This document shows, one piece after another, positions 8,915 to 17,831 of a DNA stretch of 64,000 nucleotides (position 1 is its first letter; the number at the start of each line of letters is the position of its first letter). The translations under genes and the position numbers were made by a program. The notes beneath the pieces are model-generated. The model had not been told where the DNA came from, made no database searches, and saw only the letters and a list, made by a program, of their open reading frames with translations. Source of the stretch: Kiloniella laminariae (GTDB taxonomy: Bacteria; Pseudomonadota; Alphaproteobacteria; Kiloniellales; Kiloniellaceae); contig NZ_JAPWGY010000001.1 of the NCBI RefSeq assembly GCF_027214005.1, forward strand, positions 806,001-870,000, written 5' to 3'.

Positions 8915-9352
8915 TTAGCCGACAACGGTTACCGGGACGGATGCATGCATCACCAGATTGGCAGTGACACTGCCGAAGATACGTCTGGTAAAGCCCCCTT
9001 CGGAAGAGCGGGCAACCACAATCTGTTCCGCTTTTTCTTCCATTGCCACGGCATTGAGAATATCCGCTGCATCCCCGTGTTTGACCCGGCCTGCGGCGGT
9101 GAAACCATCGGCTTTCAGGGCATCAAGTGTGGGTTGGACCACACGTTCCATTGCGGTTTTGATTTCTTGTTCCCGCCGTTTGTGCCGGCTGGCATTTTCT
9201 TCGGGCGTCTGAAAGGAATAAGGGGACCATTCGACCACATAAACCAGTTCAATTGAACATTTCCCGATCAGTTTTGAGAGACGCTTGGCATAGGCGAGCG
9301 CTCTATCCCCGGACCCGCTGCCGTCGAGCCCCACGATAAGCTTGGTAGACAT
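8915..9352 (-). CDS. universal stress protein, UspA family
   Basis: A 145-residue single-domain Usp protein. It begins [21 protein letters not shown], with the first strand and the DGS loop of the Usp fold. It ends with the nucleotide-binding signature region [20 protein letters not shown] and VPVTVV. In the family that segment (G-2x-G-9x-G-S/T) binds ATP, and here G, G and GS are present. A strong GGAGG precedes the ATG. Pairing with a cation symporter gene suggests a regulatory or stress-linked role for that transporter, which is inference from position. Confidence 0.9.
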   Translation of the reverse strand: MSTKLIVGLDGSGSGDRALAYAKRLSKLIGKCSIELVYVVEWSPYSFQTPEENASRHKRREQEIKTAMERVVQPTLDALKADGFTAAGRVKHGDAADILNAVAMEEKAEQIVVARSSEGGFTRRIFGSVTANLVMHASVPVTVVG

Positions 9353-9844
9353 TTGACCTCCTGTTAAAGGTTTTATCTTTATGCTTAATTTATTGTTAAC
9401 CGCCTTATTTCACGGGATAAGGGTGGTCTTTGCAAATGCTTTCAACTTCGCAAATGCAGCATACCGGGGGAGTTTTTGAGGTGTTTTTGAGCCAGGTGGA
9501 TCCGGATTGAAAAAGATCTTTAATATAAACTTTTGAATAATAATAAATTTATTAACCTGATCATTTCGGGCACAGGATATTTGCACTGCGATAACAGGTG
9601 TTGAAAATTTATTTCAATCACAGGCTTTGTAATCGTCACAGCCGCTGTAAAAAAGCTGCGGGTAGGGTGAAGACTGCAAATTTTCCTGATAAAAACCTGT
9701 GCAACTGATCGAGCCTTTCCGATTGCCAGAGCAACCGGAGGTGCGCGTTTTCGGATATAGGTCCGGGTCTGTGATATCGGGGGGATTAAAGTCGGGAATT
9801 CGACCGCAACATATCTGGCTGGTTTTCACTGAAATCAACGCGAG
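9353..9844. other. 492-bp intergenic region, no supported gene
   Basis: This AT-rich stretch upstream of uspA should hold its promoter. The only open frame of note is a minus-strand, cysteine-rich frame (9614-9838) with a TTG start, no clear ribosome site and no recognisable domain. I see no RNA gene or repeat. Confidence 0.4.
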
Positions 9845-10327
9845 CTAGATGAATTTGCAACAGAGATCTGTGAGAAACCTTGCTTGTGTGGCAGTTTTCA
9901 ATCCATCCGGGGTGATTGAAAACACTGCGTTAGGCGCCCCGGCAGAAGCCCAAACCTGTTTGTGATCGAACAAGGCGGGGGCGATGAAAATCGGTATTTT
10001 GTGTTTGTGACCAATAGGGGAAACGCCGCCAATGGCAAAGCCTGTTTGCTTTCTTATTGTTTGCGGGTCTGCGCGTTTCAGAGGGCTGCCGACGACAAGA
10101 GATGCCGCAGAAATATCCACCTGCTGATCCCCGGCAACCAGAAAAAGTACCAGTTCCTGGGTCTCGGTGCACATAAAGACCAGTGATTTTACGATTTGTC
10201 CGAGTTCACATCTGCAAGCCTGTGCTGCTTGCTCTGCCGTGTGGGTGATGGAGGGCATCTCTTTGACTGCAAGTGCCAGTCCCAGCTTTGCTGCGGCGTC
10301 TTTCACTCTTTGTATGCTTCTGCTCAT
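9845..10327 (-). CDS. YbaK/EbsC-family aminoacyl-tRNA deacylase
   Basis: A 160-residue single-domain protein of the YbaK/prolyl-tRNA-synthetase-associated fold. Conserved elements visible are the early helix AAAKLGLALAVKEM and the core IVKSLVFMCTETQELVLFLVAGDQQVD with its catalytic-site lysine (VKSLVF). The segment TGFAIGGVSPIGHKHKIPIF, where the GG-SPxGH turn binds the tRNA 3' end, follows. Family members hydrolyse mischarged tRNAs such as Cys-tRNA(Pro) or Ala-tRNA(Pro) in the cytoplasm. Specificity cannot be assigned. Stand-alone gene, about 100 bp past the aminotransferase stop on the same strand. Confidence 0.88.
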   Translation of the reverse strand: MSRSIQRVKDAAAKLGLALAVKEMPSITHTAEQAAQACRCELGQIVKSLVFMCTETQELVLFLVAGDQQVDISAASLVVGSPLKRADPQTIRKQTGFAIGGVSPIGHKHKIPIFIAPALFDHKQVWASAGAPNAVFSITPDGLKTATQARFLTDLCCKFI

Positions 10328-10432
10328 GACATACGTCCCCGTTGAATATTTCCCTGTTCAGTATTGTCAGGGTGATAGTCTCTACAGACAGACCCTACGG
10401 GGCCGATTTTTTGTCCTGACAAGCTTTCACGG

Positions 10433-11596
10433 TTACAGATTCCATGACTGGCGAAGACGCTCGCGAATATCACTCAAACGATCCGTGGGCTCGTTGGCAA
10501 ATACGAAACGTAAATATTGTCCGGCCTTCGAGGCATCGCCCCATCCGGTCATCGGGGTGGCGGCAATTGCTCCCTTTTCAAAGCACAGCTTGGAAGCTTG
10601 CCCGGGAGACATGCCAAGGGCACCTGTGTTGATCAGAAGAGACCAGCCGCCGTCGGGTCGAACCAGTGGCAAATCCTGGCACTGATCCAGGATCAAGTCG
10701 CGACGGGTTTTCCATTCTGCCGTTGCCGCGATAACACCATCGTCCTTTGCTGTCAGTGCAGCATAAGCCCCCGGCATGGCAATGCCAACTTGACAGACGA
10801 CATTCGTAAGGCTGACAAGGCCGATGTCCTGAATGATTGACGGCGGCCCCACTACCCAGCCAACCCGCCAGCCAATCATGCGGTATTCCTTTGATACGCT
10901 CCCCACAATCACTGTACGATCCAGCATGTCTGGCAAACCTGCGGGATTGATCGGGTTTGAGTTTGTGAAGTCCAGACGTTGCATAGCTGCGTCATGAAGC
11001 AGCCAGGCATTGTTTTTGATGACGATGTCGGTAATGGCGTTCCACTCATCTCTCGTGTGAACGATCCCGCTCGGCATCGAGGGACTCATCGTAAGAACCA
11101 CTGTTGTCCGGTTACTTACTGCTTTGTACAGCGCTTCGATATCAAGCCGCCATACGTTGTTTTCGACGATCAATGGTACCAGTTTTGGTATGCCCCCTGC
11201 CAGACGAATGCGATTGAGCAATCCTGCATAGGCCGGATCCGTGATGATGACTTCATCACCGGGCTCAAGCATGGCGAGCAAGCTATTCAAAATGCCCGAA
11301 AGACCACCCGCTGAAATCACACACTGACGACGCCAATTGTATTCAGACCCCGTTTCGGTCTCCATACGTTTGCAAACGGCCTTGCGCAGATCATTGATCC
11401 CCAGAAAAGGGAGATAAGAGTTTGCGTCGTCCCGCCCGATAGAGGCTTTCGTTGCTGCAATTGCTTCTGCTGGCGGGGGAATGTCGGTGTCGAGATTCTC
11501 GAGACGCAACATTTCAGAATTCGCAGAAGCATCTGCTGCGTTTCCCATTTTATCGACGCCAATACCGGGAATATCTTTCAAGCGCGAAACACTCAT
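10433..11596 (-). CDS. class I/II PLP-dependent aminotransferase
   Basis: A 387-residue fold-type I enzyme. Visible elements are the substrate-side N-terminus (MLRLENLDTDIPPPAEA), the glycine loop GGLSGILNSLLAMLEPGDEV, and the Asp/Tyr region DPAYAGLLN. The cofactor lysine is in VSKEYRMIGWRVGW, and a C-terminal RFVFANEPTDRL supplies the usual carboxylate-binding arginine area. It probably transaminates an amino acid; the substrate is not readable. The ATG at 11596 abuts a 37-bp inverted repeat and has no Shine-Dalgarno, so translation may be leaderless or controlled by that element. It is divergent from a GntR/FCD regulator that most likely controls it. Confidence 0.88.
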   Translation of the reverse strand: MSVSRLKDIPGIGVDKMGNAADASANSEMLRLENLDTDIPPPAEAIAATKASIGRDDANSYLPFLGINDLRKAVCKRMETETGSEYNWRRQCVISAGGLSGILNSLLAMLEPGDEVIITDPAYAGLLNRIRLAGGIPKLVPLIVENNVWRLDIEALYKAVSNRTTVVLTMSPSMPSGIVHTRDEWNAITDIVIKNNAWLLHDAAMQRLDFTNSNPINPAGLPDMLDRTVIVGSVSKEYRMIGWRVGWVVGPPSIIQDIGLVSLTNVVCQVGIAMPGAYAALTAKDDGVIAATAEWKTRRDLILDQCQDLPLVRPDGGWSLLINTGALGMSPGQASKLCFEKGAIAATPMTGWGDASKAGQYLRFVFANEPTDRLSDIRERLRQSWNL

Positions 11597-11633
11597 ATTA
11601 TTGTATCCAATTATTAATATTGGATACAATAAT
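11597..11633. promoter_or_regulatory. GntR-type operator, 15-bp perfect inverted repeat
   Basis: ATTATTGTATCCAAT (11597-11611) is repeated exactly inverted at 11619-11633 with a 7-base AT spacer. Each arm contains TTGTATCCAA, itself close to the TTGTATACAA-like sites bound by FCD-subfamily GntR proteins. The element lies between the divergent aminotransferase and regulator genes and ends at the base before the aminotransferase ATG. Binding would block the promoter and ribosome site, and the RNA could also fold as a hairpin. Confidence 0.75.
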
Positions 11634-11695
11634 AAAAATTGATTACATTTTGTCAAGTGGTGTATTTTGGCGGAAATAAGGATCCAGGATAAAAA

Positions 11696-12370
11696 TTGAC
11701 AGACAAAGCCCCCAAACCAACAAAGATATCGCGCAGTGGTGCTCAGGCAAATGAGATCGCCAGGCTGCTGCGCACTGACATTATTTCGGGTGAAATCCCA
11801 CAAGGAGAAATACTGAGGCAGGAAAATCTGGCCCAGCGGTTCCAAACCAGTCGAATGCCCGTTCGGGATGCTTTGCGTATTCTGGAACAGGAAGGACTGG
11901 TGGATCTGCAGCCTAATCGGGGGGCGCAGGTTGCAATTCTTGATGTTGAAGGAATTCGGGAAATCTATGAAATGCGTGCCGTAGCCGAAGTTCTGGCATT
12001 ACGGCATGCGATCCCGGAATTGACCAACAGCCAGATAGAAAAGGCAGAGAAAATCCGGTCCGAAGCGGAATCTGCCGGTTTGGAACAGTTCGGCGTTCTC
12101 AACAAAGCTTTCCATGAAACTCTATATGCACCATGCGCGCGCCCCCGCCTGTTGAGCCACATTTCAAGTTTGCATGACCTGGCGGATCGATACCTTCGTA
12201 TTGCTGCTATCGAACTTGATTACATCGACCGATCCAACCAGGAACATTGTCAACTGCTTGCTGCATGTAATGCCCGCGATACGTTGAAGGCCTGCAAGCT
12301 GCTTGATCAGCACATCATTTCGGCGGGTGAAAAGTTGTTCACAAGACTGAAAGAGGCTTCAACACGGTGA
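11696..12370 (+). CDS. GntR family transcriptional regulator, FCD domain
   Basis: A 224-residue regulator. Residues about 15-80 form the GntR winged helix: IARLLRTDIISGEIPQGEIL, ENLAQRFQTSRMPVRDALRIL, EQEGLVDLQPNRGAQV. Residues about 95-215 form the all-helical FCD ligand-binding domain, with the usual metal-binding region (ALRHAIPEL, KAFHETLY, DRSNQEHCQLLAAC, LDQHI). The start is TTG at 11696, with AGGAT 7 bases upstream. The FCD class senses small organic acids or amino-acid derivatives. It faces the aminotransferase across a perfect operator, which implies autoregulation and control of that enzyme. Confidence 0.9.
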   Translation: MTDKAPKPTKISRSGAQANEIARLLRTDIISGEIPQGEILRQENLAQRFQTSRMPVRDALRILEQEGLVDLQPNRGAQVAILDVEGIREIYEMRAVAEVLALRHAIPELTNSQIEKAEKIRSEAESAGLEQFGVLNKAFHETLYAPCARPRLLSHISSLHDLADRYLRIAAIELDYIDRSNQEHCQLLAACNARDTLKACKLLDQHIISAGEKLFTRLKEASTR

Positions 12371-12433
12371 TTCCGGTAATATTTTCATCGATTGGCCCTG
12401 TTGCCGGACACGGTCGCTTAAAGTGATGCTCCC

Positions 12434-15400
12434 TTAAACCGAAGCCCGCTTAAAACGAAGATCAAGTGTATGGGGGTATTCGGGATTTTTCTCTTCTGAC
12501 GGCACGGCAATCTTGCCAGCAGTGTGCCCCAGGGCTTCAAAGCGCGAGAGCTTGCGTCCTTCTGCTTCGTTTTCATTGACCGGGAAGCTGTCATAGCTGC
12601 GGCCACCGGGATGGGCGACGTGATAGGTACAGCCGCCAAGCGAGCGCTGGTGCAGGCAATCAATGATATCGAAAACCAGGGGGGCATTGACTGGCAGTTG
12701 CGGGTGCAGGCTGGAGGGTTGTGACCAGGCCTTGAAACGTACACCACCAACCTGGGTGCCGCTTTCGTTGGTTGGGGAAAGGGGAACTTTCCGTCCATTA
12801 CAGGTGACGATATGACGCCCTTCGATCAGGCCTGTGGCTGTGACCTGAAGCCGTTCGACCGTGGCATCAACCGAGCGGCTGACGCCACCACCCGCAGGTT
12901 CTTCGCCCATAACCGGCCAGGGTTCGAGGGCCGTCGCGAGAGAGAGCTGGACGTCACCGATCCGGGTACTGCCGCATTCGGGAAAACGAAAGGCAAAAAA
13001 CGGGGTGAACCAGTCGGCGGAGAAATCAAAGCCCCCTGTCTTGAGGGTGGCCAGAACATCGTTAAAGTCTTCGCGGATGTAATGGGGCAGCATGTATTTA
13101 TCGTGCAGGCGGGTCCCCCAGCGGACCAGAGGGTTGCGATAGGGCTGCTTCCAGAAGAGAGCAATCGCGGCACGCAACAGGAGGTTCTGGACCAGGCTCA
13201 TTTGCGGGTGTGGTGGCATTTCAAAGCCACGCATTTCCAGCAGCCCCAGACGACCCCGGTCACTATCGGGGCTATAGAGTTTGTCGATACAGAATTCAGC
13301 CCGATGGGTGTTGCCAGTCAGATCAACCAGAAGATTGCGCAACAGGCGATCGACCCGCCAGGGTGAAATGTCACCTTTTTCCGGAATTTGCTCAAAAGCG
13401 ACTTCGAGTTCATAGAGGCTGTCGTGGCGGGCTTCGTCGATCCGGGGCGCCTGACTGGTCGGGCCGATATACAGCCCGGCAAAGAGATAGGAGAGCGAGG
13501 GATGGTTCTGCCAGAAGCTGATCAGCGAACGCAGCAGATCCGGGCGGCGCAAAAAGGGGCTGTCTTCGGGTTTGGCCGCGCCCATGACCACGTGATTGCC
13601 GCCGCCTGTGCCGACCCGGCGGCCATCAAGGCTGAACTTTTCGGCAGACAGACGCGCCAGTCGTGCCTCGCGGTAGACGGTCGAGGTGATGTGCTTGAGC
13701 TCTTCCCAGTCTGCGGCAGGCTGAACATTGATTTCAATCACACCCGGGTCCGGGGTGACAGAGAAATGCGACAGCCGGGCATCCGCAGGCGGGGTGTAGC
13801 CTTCAAGAACCACCGCGATTTTGTTTCGGGCCGCGATGGTTTCGATGGCGGCAATCAGTTCCAGAAAATGTTCGAGCCAGGCCACGGGGGGCAGGAACAG
13901 ATGCAAGACAGCGTTCCGGACTTCTGCACAAAGCGCGGTACGGATTAGGCCGTTCGGGTCTTTGGCAAAGGACTTGTCATCTGTTTTGGTGCCTCTGGCG
14001 ACAGTTTTTGTTATCTCCGGGTGTGAGATCAGCGGTTCTGTGGCTTCAAAGGGGCTGCGTTCCGGGCAGATTTCGTCTTTGGCTTCGTCCGGGAAGGGCA
14101 GGCTGGCCAGGGGCAGGCGCAGACCGACGGGAGAGTCTCCGGCCAGCAGGACAAGATGGGGGCTTTTGAACTGCCATCTGTTGCTGATCCAGCGTTTGCG
14201 CCGATGGGAATAATGCAGGGGCAGGACATAGCCTGACGGTGCATTGAGATCCCGTTCCATCAAGGACTGCAGACGTTCGCGTTCGGCCTTTTCAAAAACA
14301 TTGGCCTCCATCATTTCATCCTGCAGCGGCAGTTTGCGTTCTTTCCACAGATAATAGGGGGTGTCTTCGCGGGTCGGCAGGACATAATCGGCTGGAATAG
14401 CCAGGATTTCAGCCAGCTGGCCGAGAAAGCTTTTTGCTGTATCCTGATCGTGTTTTTGTGGCTTGTCGGGATCGGCAAGCAGACTTTTGTCCTGCCAGAC
14501 AACCCCGCCGTCCCGCCGCCAGAAACAGGGCAGAGCCCAGCGCGGCAGGATCTCCCCAGGATACCATTTGCCCTGGGTGAACATCGGCAAGCCGCCGGGG
14601 GCAAAGTGCGCACTCAGGCGGGCAAAGACATCCTTGCCAAGCTGTTTTTTATTGCTGCCAAGCGCCGAATAGTGCCAGACGTCGTGTTCGCGGTCATCAA
14701 GCGAGACAAAGGTCGGTTCGCCGCCTGTGGTCAGGCGAACATCCTGTTTTTCCAGTTTTTTATCGATCTTCTTGCCAAGCGCATCAATGGCCTGCCACTG
14801 ATCGTCGGAATAGGGTCTGGTCACCCGGGGGGATTCGACAATACGGGTGACCGCCATATCGTGTTCAAGAGTGGCCTTGACACTATCGCCCAGGGTTCCG
14901 GTTACAGGTGCGGCGCTGGAGGGATTGGGTGTGCAGCAAAGCGGAATGTGTCCTTCCCCGACAAAGAGACCCGATGTCGGGTCCAGCCCGACCCAACCTG
15001 CGCCGGGCAGATAGACTTCGGTCCAGGCGTGCAGGTCGGTAAAATCGACCTCGGTGCCAGAGGGGCCATCGAGGGATTTGACATCAGCAGCGAGCTGGAT
15101 CAGATAGCCTGAGGCAAAACGGGTCGCCAGACCAAGGTGGCGTAAAGCCTGACAGAGGAACCAGGCCATATCGCGACAGGAGCCACTGCCCAGCTTCAAG
15201 GTTTCGCTGCAGCTCTGGATACCGGGTTCCATGCGCACGACATACTGTAAGGTGGTGTTGAGCTTTTGGTTGATGGCAACGAGGAAGTCGATAATACCCT
15301 GGGAATGGCGGTCACTTTCTTCAATCCATCCCAAGAGCGCGGGATCTCTTTCCTTGATTTCGAGATAGGGGGCGAGTTCCTCCTTCAGATGCGGATCGTA

Positions 15401-15715
15401 AGTAAAGGGGAAGTCCCTGGCGTAATCCTCGAGGAAAAAATCAAAGGGGTTGAAGACCCTGATTTCGCTGAGAAGATCGACCTCGATTTTGAATTCGGTC
15501 ACCTTTTCCGGAAATACAATCCTTGCTAGAAAATTACCGAAAGGATCCTGTTGCCAATTTATAAAGTGTTGTTTTGGTTCAATGTTCAGAGAATAAGACT
15601 GAATGTTTGATCTGACATGAGGCGCCGGACGCAGGCGGATGGTCTGCATACCAAGGGTGACAGGTTTGTCATAGCGGTAATGAGTAACGTGGTGCAGGGC
15701 AACGACTATACTCAT
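12434..15715 (-). CDS. transglutaminase-like protease fused to DUF2126
   Basis: A 1093-residue protein. Residues 1-85 are the bacterial transglutaminase N-terminal beta domain (VALHHVTHYRYDKPVTLG). Residues about 150-260 are the cysteine-protease-like core with an apparent triad: Cys180 in GSGSCRDMAW, His229 in DLHAWTEVYLPG, Asp245 in GLDPTSG. From about 300 to the end is the DUF2126 region (RLTTGGEPTFVSLDDREHDVW, GTGGGNHVVMGAAKPEDSPF, RWGTRLHDKYMLPHYI). The ATG at 15715 has AAGG at 11 bases. It is divergent from the rest of the ATP-grasp/alpha-E cluster. In the amidoligase neighbourhoods described by Iyer and colleagues, these proteins accompany ATP-grasp ligases and are proposed to make or cleave peptide tags. 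No experiment fixes the substrate. Confidence 0.9.
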   Translation of the reverse strand: MSIVVALHHVTHYRYDKPVTLGMQTIRLRPAPHVRSNIQSYSLNIEPKQHFINWQQDPFGNFLARIVFPEKVTEFKIEVDLLSEIRVFNPFDFFLEDYARDFPFTYDPHLKEELAPYLEIKERDPALLGWIEESDRHSQGIIDFLVAINQKLNTTLQYVVRMEPGIQSCSETLKLGSGSCRDMAWFLCQALRHLGLATRFASGYLIQLAADVKSLDGPSGTEVDFTDLHAWTEVYLPGAGWVGLDPTSGLFVGEGHIPLCCTPNPSSAAPVTGTLGDSVKATLEHDMAVTRIVESPRVTRPYSDDQWQAIDALGKKIDKKLEKQDVRLTTGGEPTFVSLDDREHDVWHYSALGSNKKQLGKDVFARLSAHFAPGGLPMFTQGKWYPGEILPRWALPCFWRRDGGVVWQDKSLLADPDKPQKHDQDTAKSFLGQLAEILAIPADYVLPTREDTPYYLWKERKLPLQDEMMEANVFEKAERERLQSLMERDLNAPSGYVLPLHYSHRRKRWISNRWQFKSPHLVLLAGDSPVGLRLPLASLPFPDEAKDEICPERSPFEATEPLISHPEITKTVARGTKTDDKSFAKDPNGLIRTALCAEVRNAVLHLFLPPVAWLEHFLELIAAIETIAARNKIAVVLEGYTPPADARLSHFSVTPDPGVIEINVQPAADWEELKHITSTVYREARLARLSAEKFSLDGRRVGTGGGNHVVMGAAKPEDSPFLRRPDLLRSLISFWQNHPSLSYLFAGLYIGPTSQAPRIDEARHDSLYELEVAFEQIPEKGDISPWRVDRLLRNLLVDLTGNTHRAEFCIDKLYSPDSDRGRLGLLEMRGFEMPPHPQMSLVQNLLLRAAIALFWKQPYRNPLVRWGTRLHDKYMLPHYIREDFNDVLATLKTGGFDFSADWFTPFFAFRFPECGSTRIGDVQLSLATALEPWPVMGEEPAGGGVSRSVDATVERLQVTATGLIEGRHIVTCNGRKVPLSPTNESGTQVGGVRFKAWSQPSSLHPQLPVNAPLVFDIIDCLHQRSLGGCTYHVAHPGGRSYDSFPVNENEAEGRKLSRFEALGHTAGKIAVPSEEKNPEYPHTLDLRFKRASV

Positions 15716-15821
15716 GGCAAGATAAACCTTTAAAATTAAATGTCTTTTGAAATTCACCTTAATCTATTATCATAGACTTGGCACTAATTTTAATGGCCAG
15801 ACTTTATTTGAGGAGTTCCTG

Positions 15822-17684
15822 TTGTTCACACTCCCGCCGCTTCTCAGCGACATTTTGGCAATCAGTTTTGATGGCCGTGGATCACCTTCGATCAATATAA
15901 ATTTGCCCAATCAGGACGGTGATAGTACTTCGCATGGCTGGGGTTTTGGCTGGTACCCGGATGACCATAAGTCCTCCATGGTTGCAAAGGACCCGGCTGC
16001 ACGTGGCAATCAGGTGCTGGTAGATGCAATTACAGAGTGGTCAAACTTCCGTTCTACGGTGTTCTTTTCCAAAATTCATGGGGCGAGTAAAGGCTACAGT
16101 CACCGGGAAACCCAGCCGTTTTCCCGCAGTTTTGCCGGTCGAGACTGGTTGTTTATGCACAACGGTCATCTGGATAAAGCCAAGTTAGCCGAGCTTCACG
16201 GTGAGCAGTCGCGGCTGTTGGAGCCGTTGGGCAGCACTGATTCAGAACTGGCTTTTTGCGATATCCTGGCGCAGTTGCAACGTGGCAATGCCCGGAGGAT
16301 TTCTGATGTGGACCCCACTGTTTTACACGGATGGTTCCTGCGGTTTGATGGTATCGGCAGTTCGGATATGTACATTACCGATGGGGACAGTATTGCCTGT
16401 TTCCACGGTTCGCTGTCGCCCAAGCCGCTGTGTTATACGCGTATTCAGCCACCCGACAACAGGGACAGCTATGTTTCCCCCGCGGCAGAAGTGATCCTGA
16501 ACGATCCAAGGGATACCTATCGCACAGCGCTGGTGGTCAGTTCCTCGCCCTTTACCAATGGGGCCTGGGTGGATATGCAGCCAGGACAGATGATTGTTAT
16601 CCGTCGCGGCAGTGTGATCTGGGACAGTGCACCAGTGGCCAATCCGGCGATTCAGAAGTTTGCCGCGCCAACACAGCACTCGCAGCCACAGCAAAAAAAC
16701 AAACCCGGCACAGGTTCCATGGCTGCTGTAGGTGGAGAGCAAGCGCAGGAACATGTCACAAACGTGCGGACCAAAACCCGGACAGATGATGGAATGCCGC
16801 TGGGATACCGTCTGTTCGAAGTAAAACACTCAACGCATTATGAATATACGGACCCGGTGGAACATTCGACGCACTTTTTCCGGCTGCAGCCCACCGATGA
16901 TCCGGTACAGGAAGTGGTCCAGTCGCGGATATCGATCTCGTCTCCGGCTGAGAAAATCCAGTTCGAGGATGTTTTTGGCAACCAGTCGCTGCACTGTATT
17001 ATCAATACGGCCTATAACAAGCTTACAGTTGAGTCAGTCAGCCGGGTCAAGATTTTTGCCCGCCCGCCGGATGATCATGGCCTGTCGCGGCGCCAGACGA
17101 CCATTCCCATGGTCTGGATGCCCTGGCAACGGCAGATGATGATGCCCTATCTGCTGCCGTCCGAATTGCCGGAATCCCAGCTGACCGAGATGACCGAATA
17201 TGCCATGAGCTTTGTCGAGCGTAATGATTATCATCTGCTCAGAACGCTCGAGGATATGAATGTCAGTATCTATCGCGATTATAAATATGTTCCGGGAACG
17301 ACCTCACTCAACACCACACCTTTTGAGGTTTATACGTCACGCCAGGGGGTCTGCCAGGATTTTGCCAACCTCTTTATCTGTCTGGCACGCTTGCTGAATA
17401 TCCCTGCAAGGTACCGTATGGGTTATATCTATACAGGCGCAAACTATGCCAACAAAATCCAGTCTGATGCGTCCCATGCCTGGGCCGAGATCTATCTGCC
17501 GTTTGTCGGCTGGCGCGGGTTTGATCCGACCAATGGCTGTGCCGTAACCCAGGATCATATCCGCGTGGCCTGCGGGCGCAATTACCGCGATGCGACCCCG
17601 ACTTCCGGCACGATCTACAAGGGAGGAGGGGGGCTGGAGACTCTCAAGGTTGATGTGAAGATGGAGGAAATCCATGAAGAATAA
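15822..17684 (+). CDS. class II glutamine amidotransferase-like domain fused to transglutaminase-like domain
   Basis: A 620-residue fusion. The N-terminal about 280 residues resemble class II (Ntn) glutamine amidotransferases: HGWGFGWYPDD, FFSKIHGASKGYSHRETQPF, and the oxyanion segment FMHNGHLDKAKL. The C-terminal about 290 residues are a transglutaminase-like domain with Cys511 (SRQGVCQDFANLF), His553 (DASHAWAEIYLP) and Asp568 (WRGFDPTNG). I chose TTG at 15822 because GAGGAG lies 6 bases before it; the longest frame begins at another TTG (15747). The usual nucleophile Cys2 aligns with Ser9 in LLSDILAIS, preceded by eight residues. That implies either a Ser-nucleophile Ntn hydrolase with a propeptide or an inactive domain. 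It heads the ATP-grasp/alpha-E operon. Confidence 0.85.
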   Translation: MFTLPPLLSDILAISFDGRGSPSININLPNQDGDSTSHGWGFGWYPDDHKSSMVAKDPAARGNQVLVDAITEWSNFRSTVFFSKIHGASKGYSHRETQPFSRSFAGRDWLFMHNGHLDKAKLAELHGEQSRLLEPLGSTDSELAFCDILAQLQRGNARRISDVDPTVLHGWFLRFDGIGSSDMYITDGDSIACFHGSLSPKPLCYTRIQPPDNRDSYVSPAAEVILNDPRDTYRTALVVSSSPFTNGAWVDMQPGQMIVIRRGSVIWDSAPVANPAIQKFAAPTQHSQPQQKNKPGTGSMAAVGGEQAQEHVTNVRTKTRTDDGMPLGYRLFEVKHSTHYEYTDPVEHSTHFFRLQPTDDPVQEVVQSRISISSPAEKIQFEDVFGNQSLHCIINTAYNKLTVESVSRVKIFARPPDDHGLSRRQTTIPMVWMPWQRQMMMPYLLPSELPESQLTEMTEYAMSFVERNDYHLLRTLEDMNVSIYRDYKYVPGTTSLNTTPFEVYTSRQGVCQDFANLFICLARLLNIPARYRMGYIYTGANYANKIQSDASHAWAEIYLPFVGWRGFDPTNGCAVTQDHIRVACGRNYRDATPTSGTIYKGGGGLETLKVDVKMEEIHEE

Positions 17685-17831
17685 TCTTGTAAGAGTAACA
17701 GCCTGTTCGCGTGAAAGTAATCTTTCTTCCCCCACCATCTAGTTCAGGAACGACAGGACTCTGGCGCTGTTCAAGCAGTGTTTCCGGACGACATACAGAC
17801 TCATTATGAAACAGAAATAAAGGAGTAGGCA

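Noticed and set aside
7300-8967. A 555-codon plus-strand frame opposite the AGCS symporter
   Set aside because: Its composition is Gly/Asp/His-rich mirror coding of the symporter, with no domain and no ribosome site; the minus-strand protein matches a known transporter family throughout.
9614-9838. Cysteine-rich 74-codon minus-strand frame
   Set aside because: TTG start, no signal peptide, no ribosome site and no recognisable pattern; kept only as a possibility in the intergenic note.
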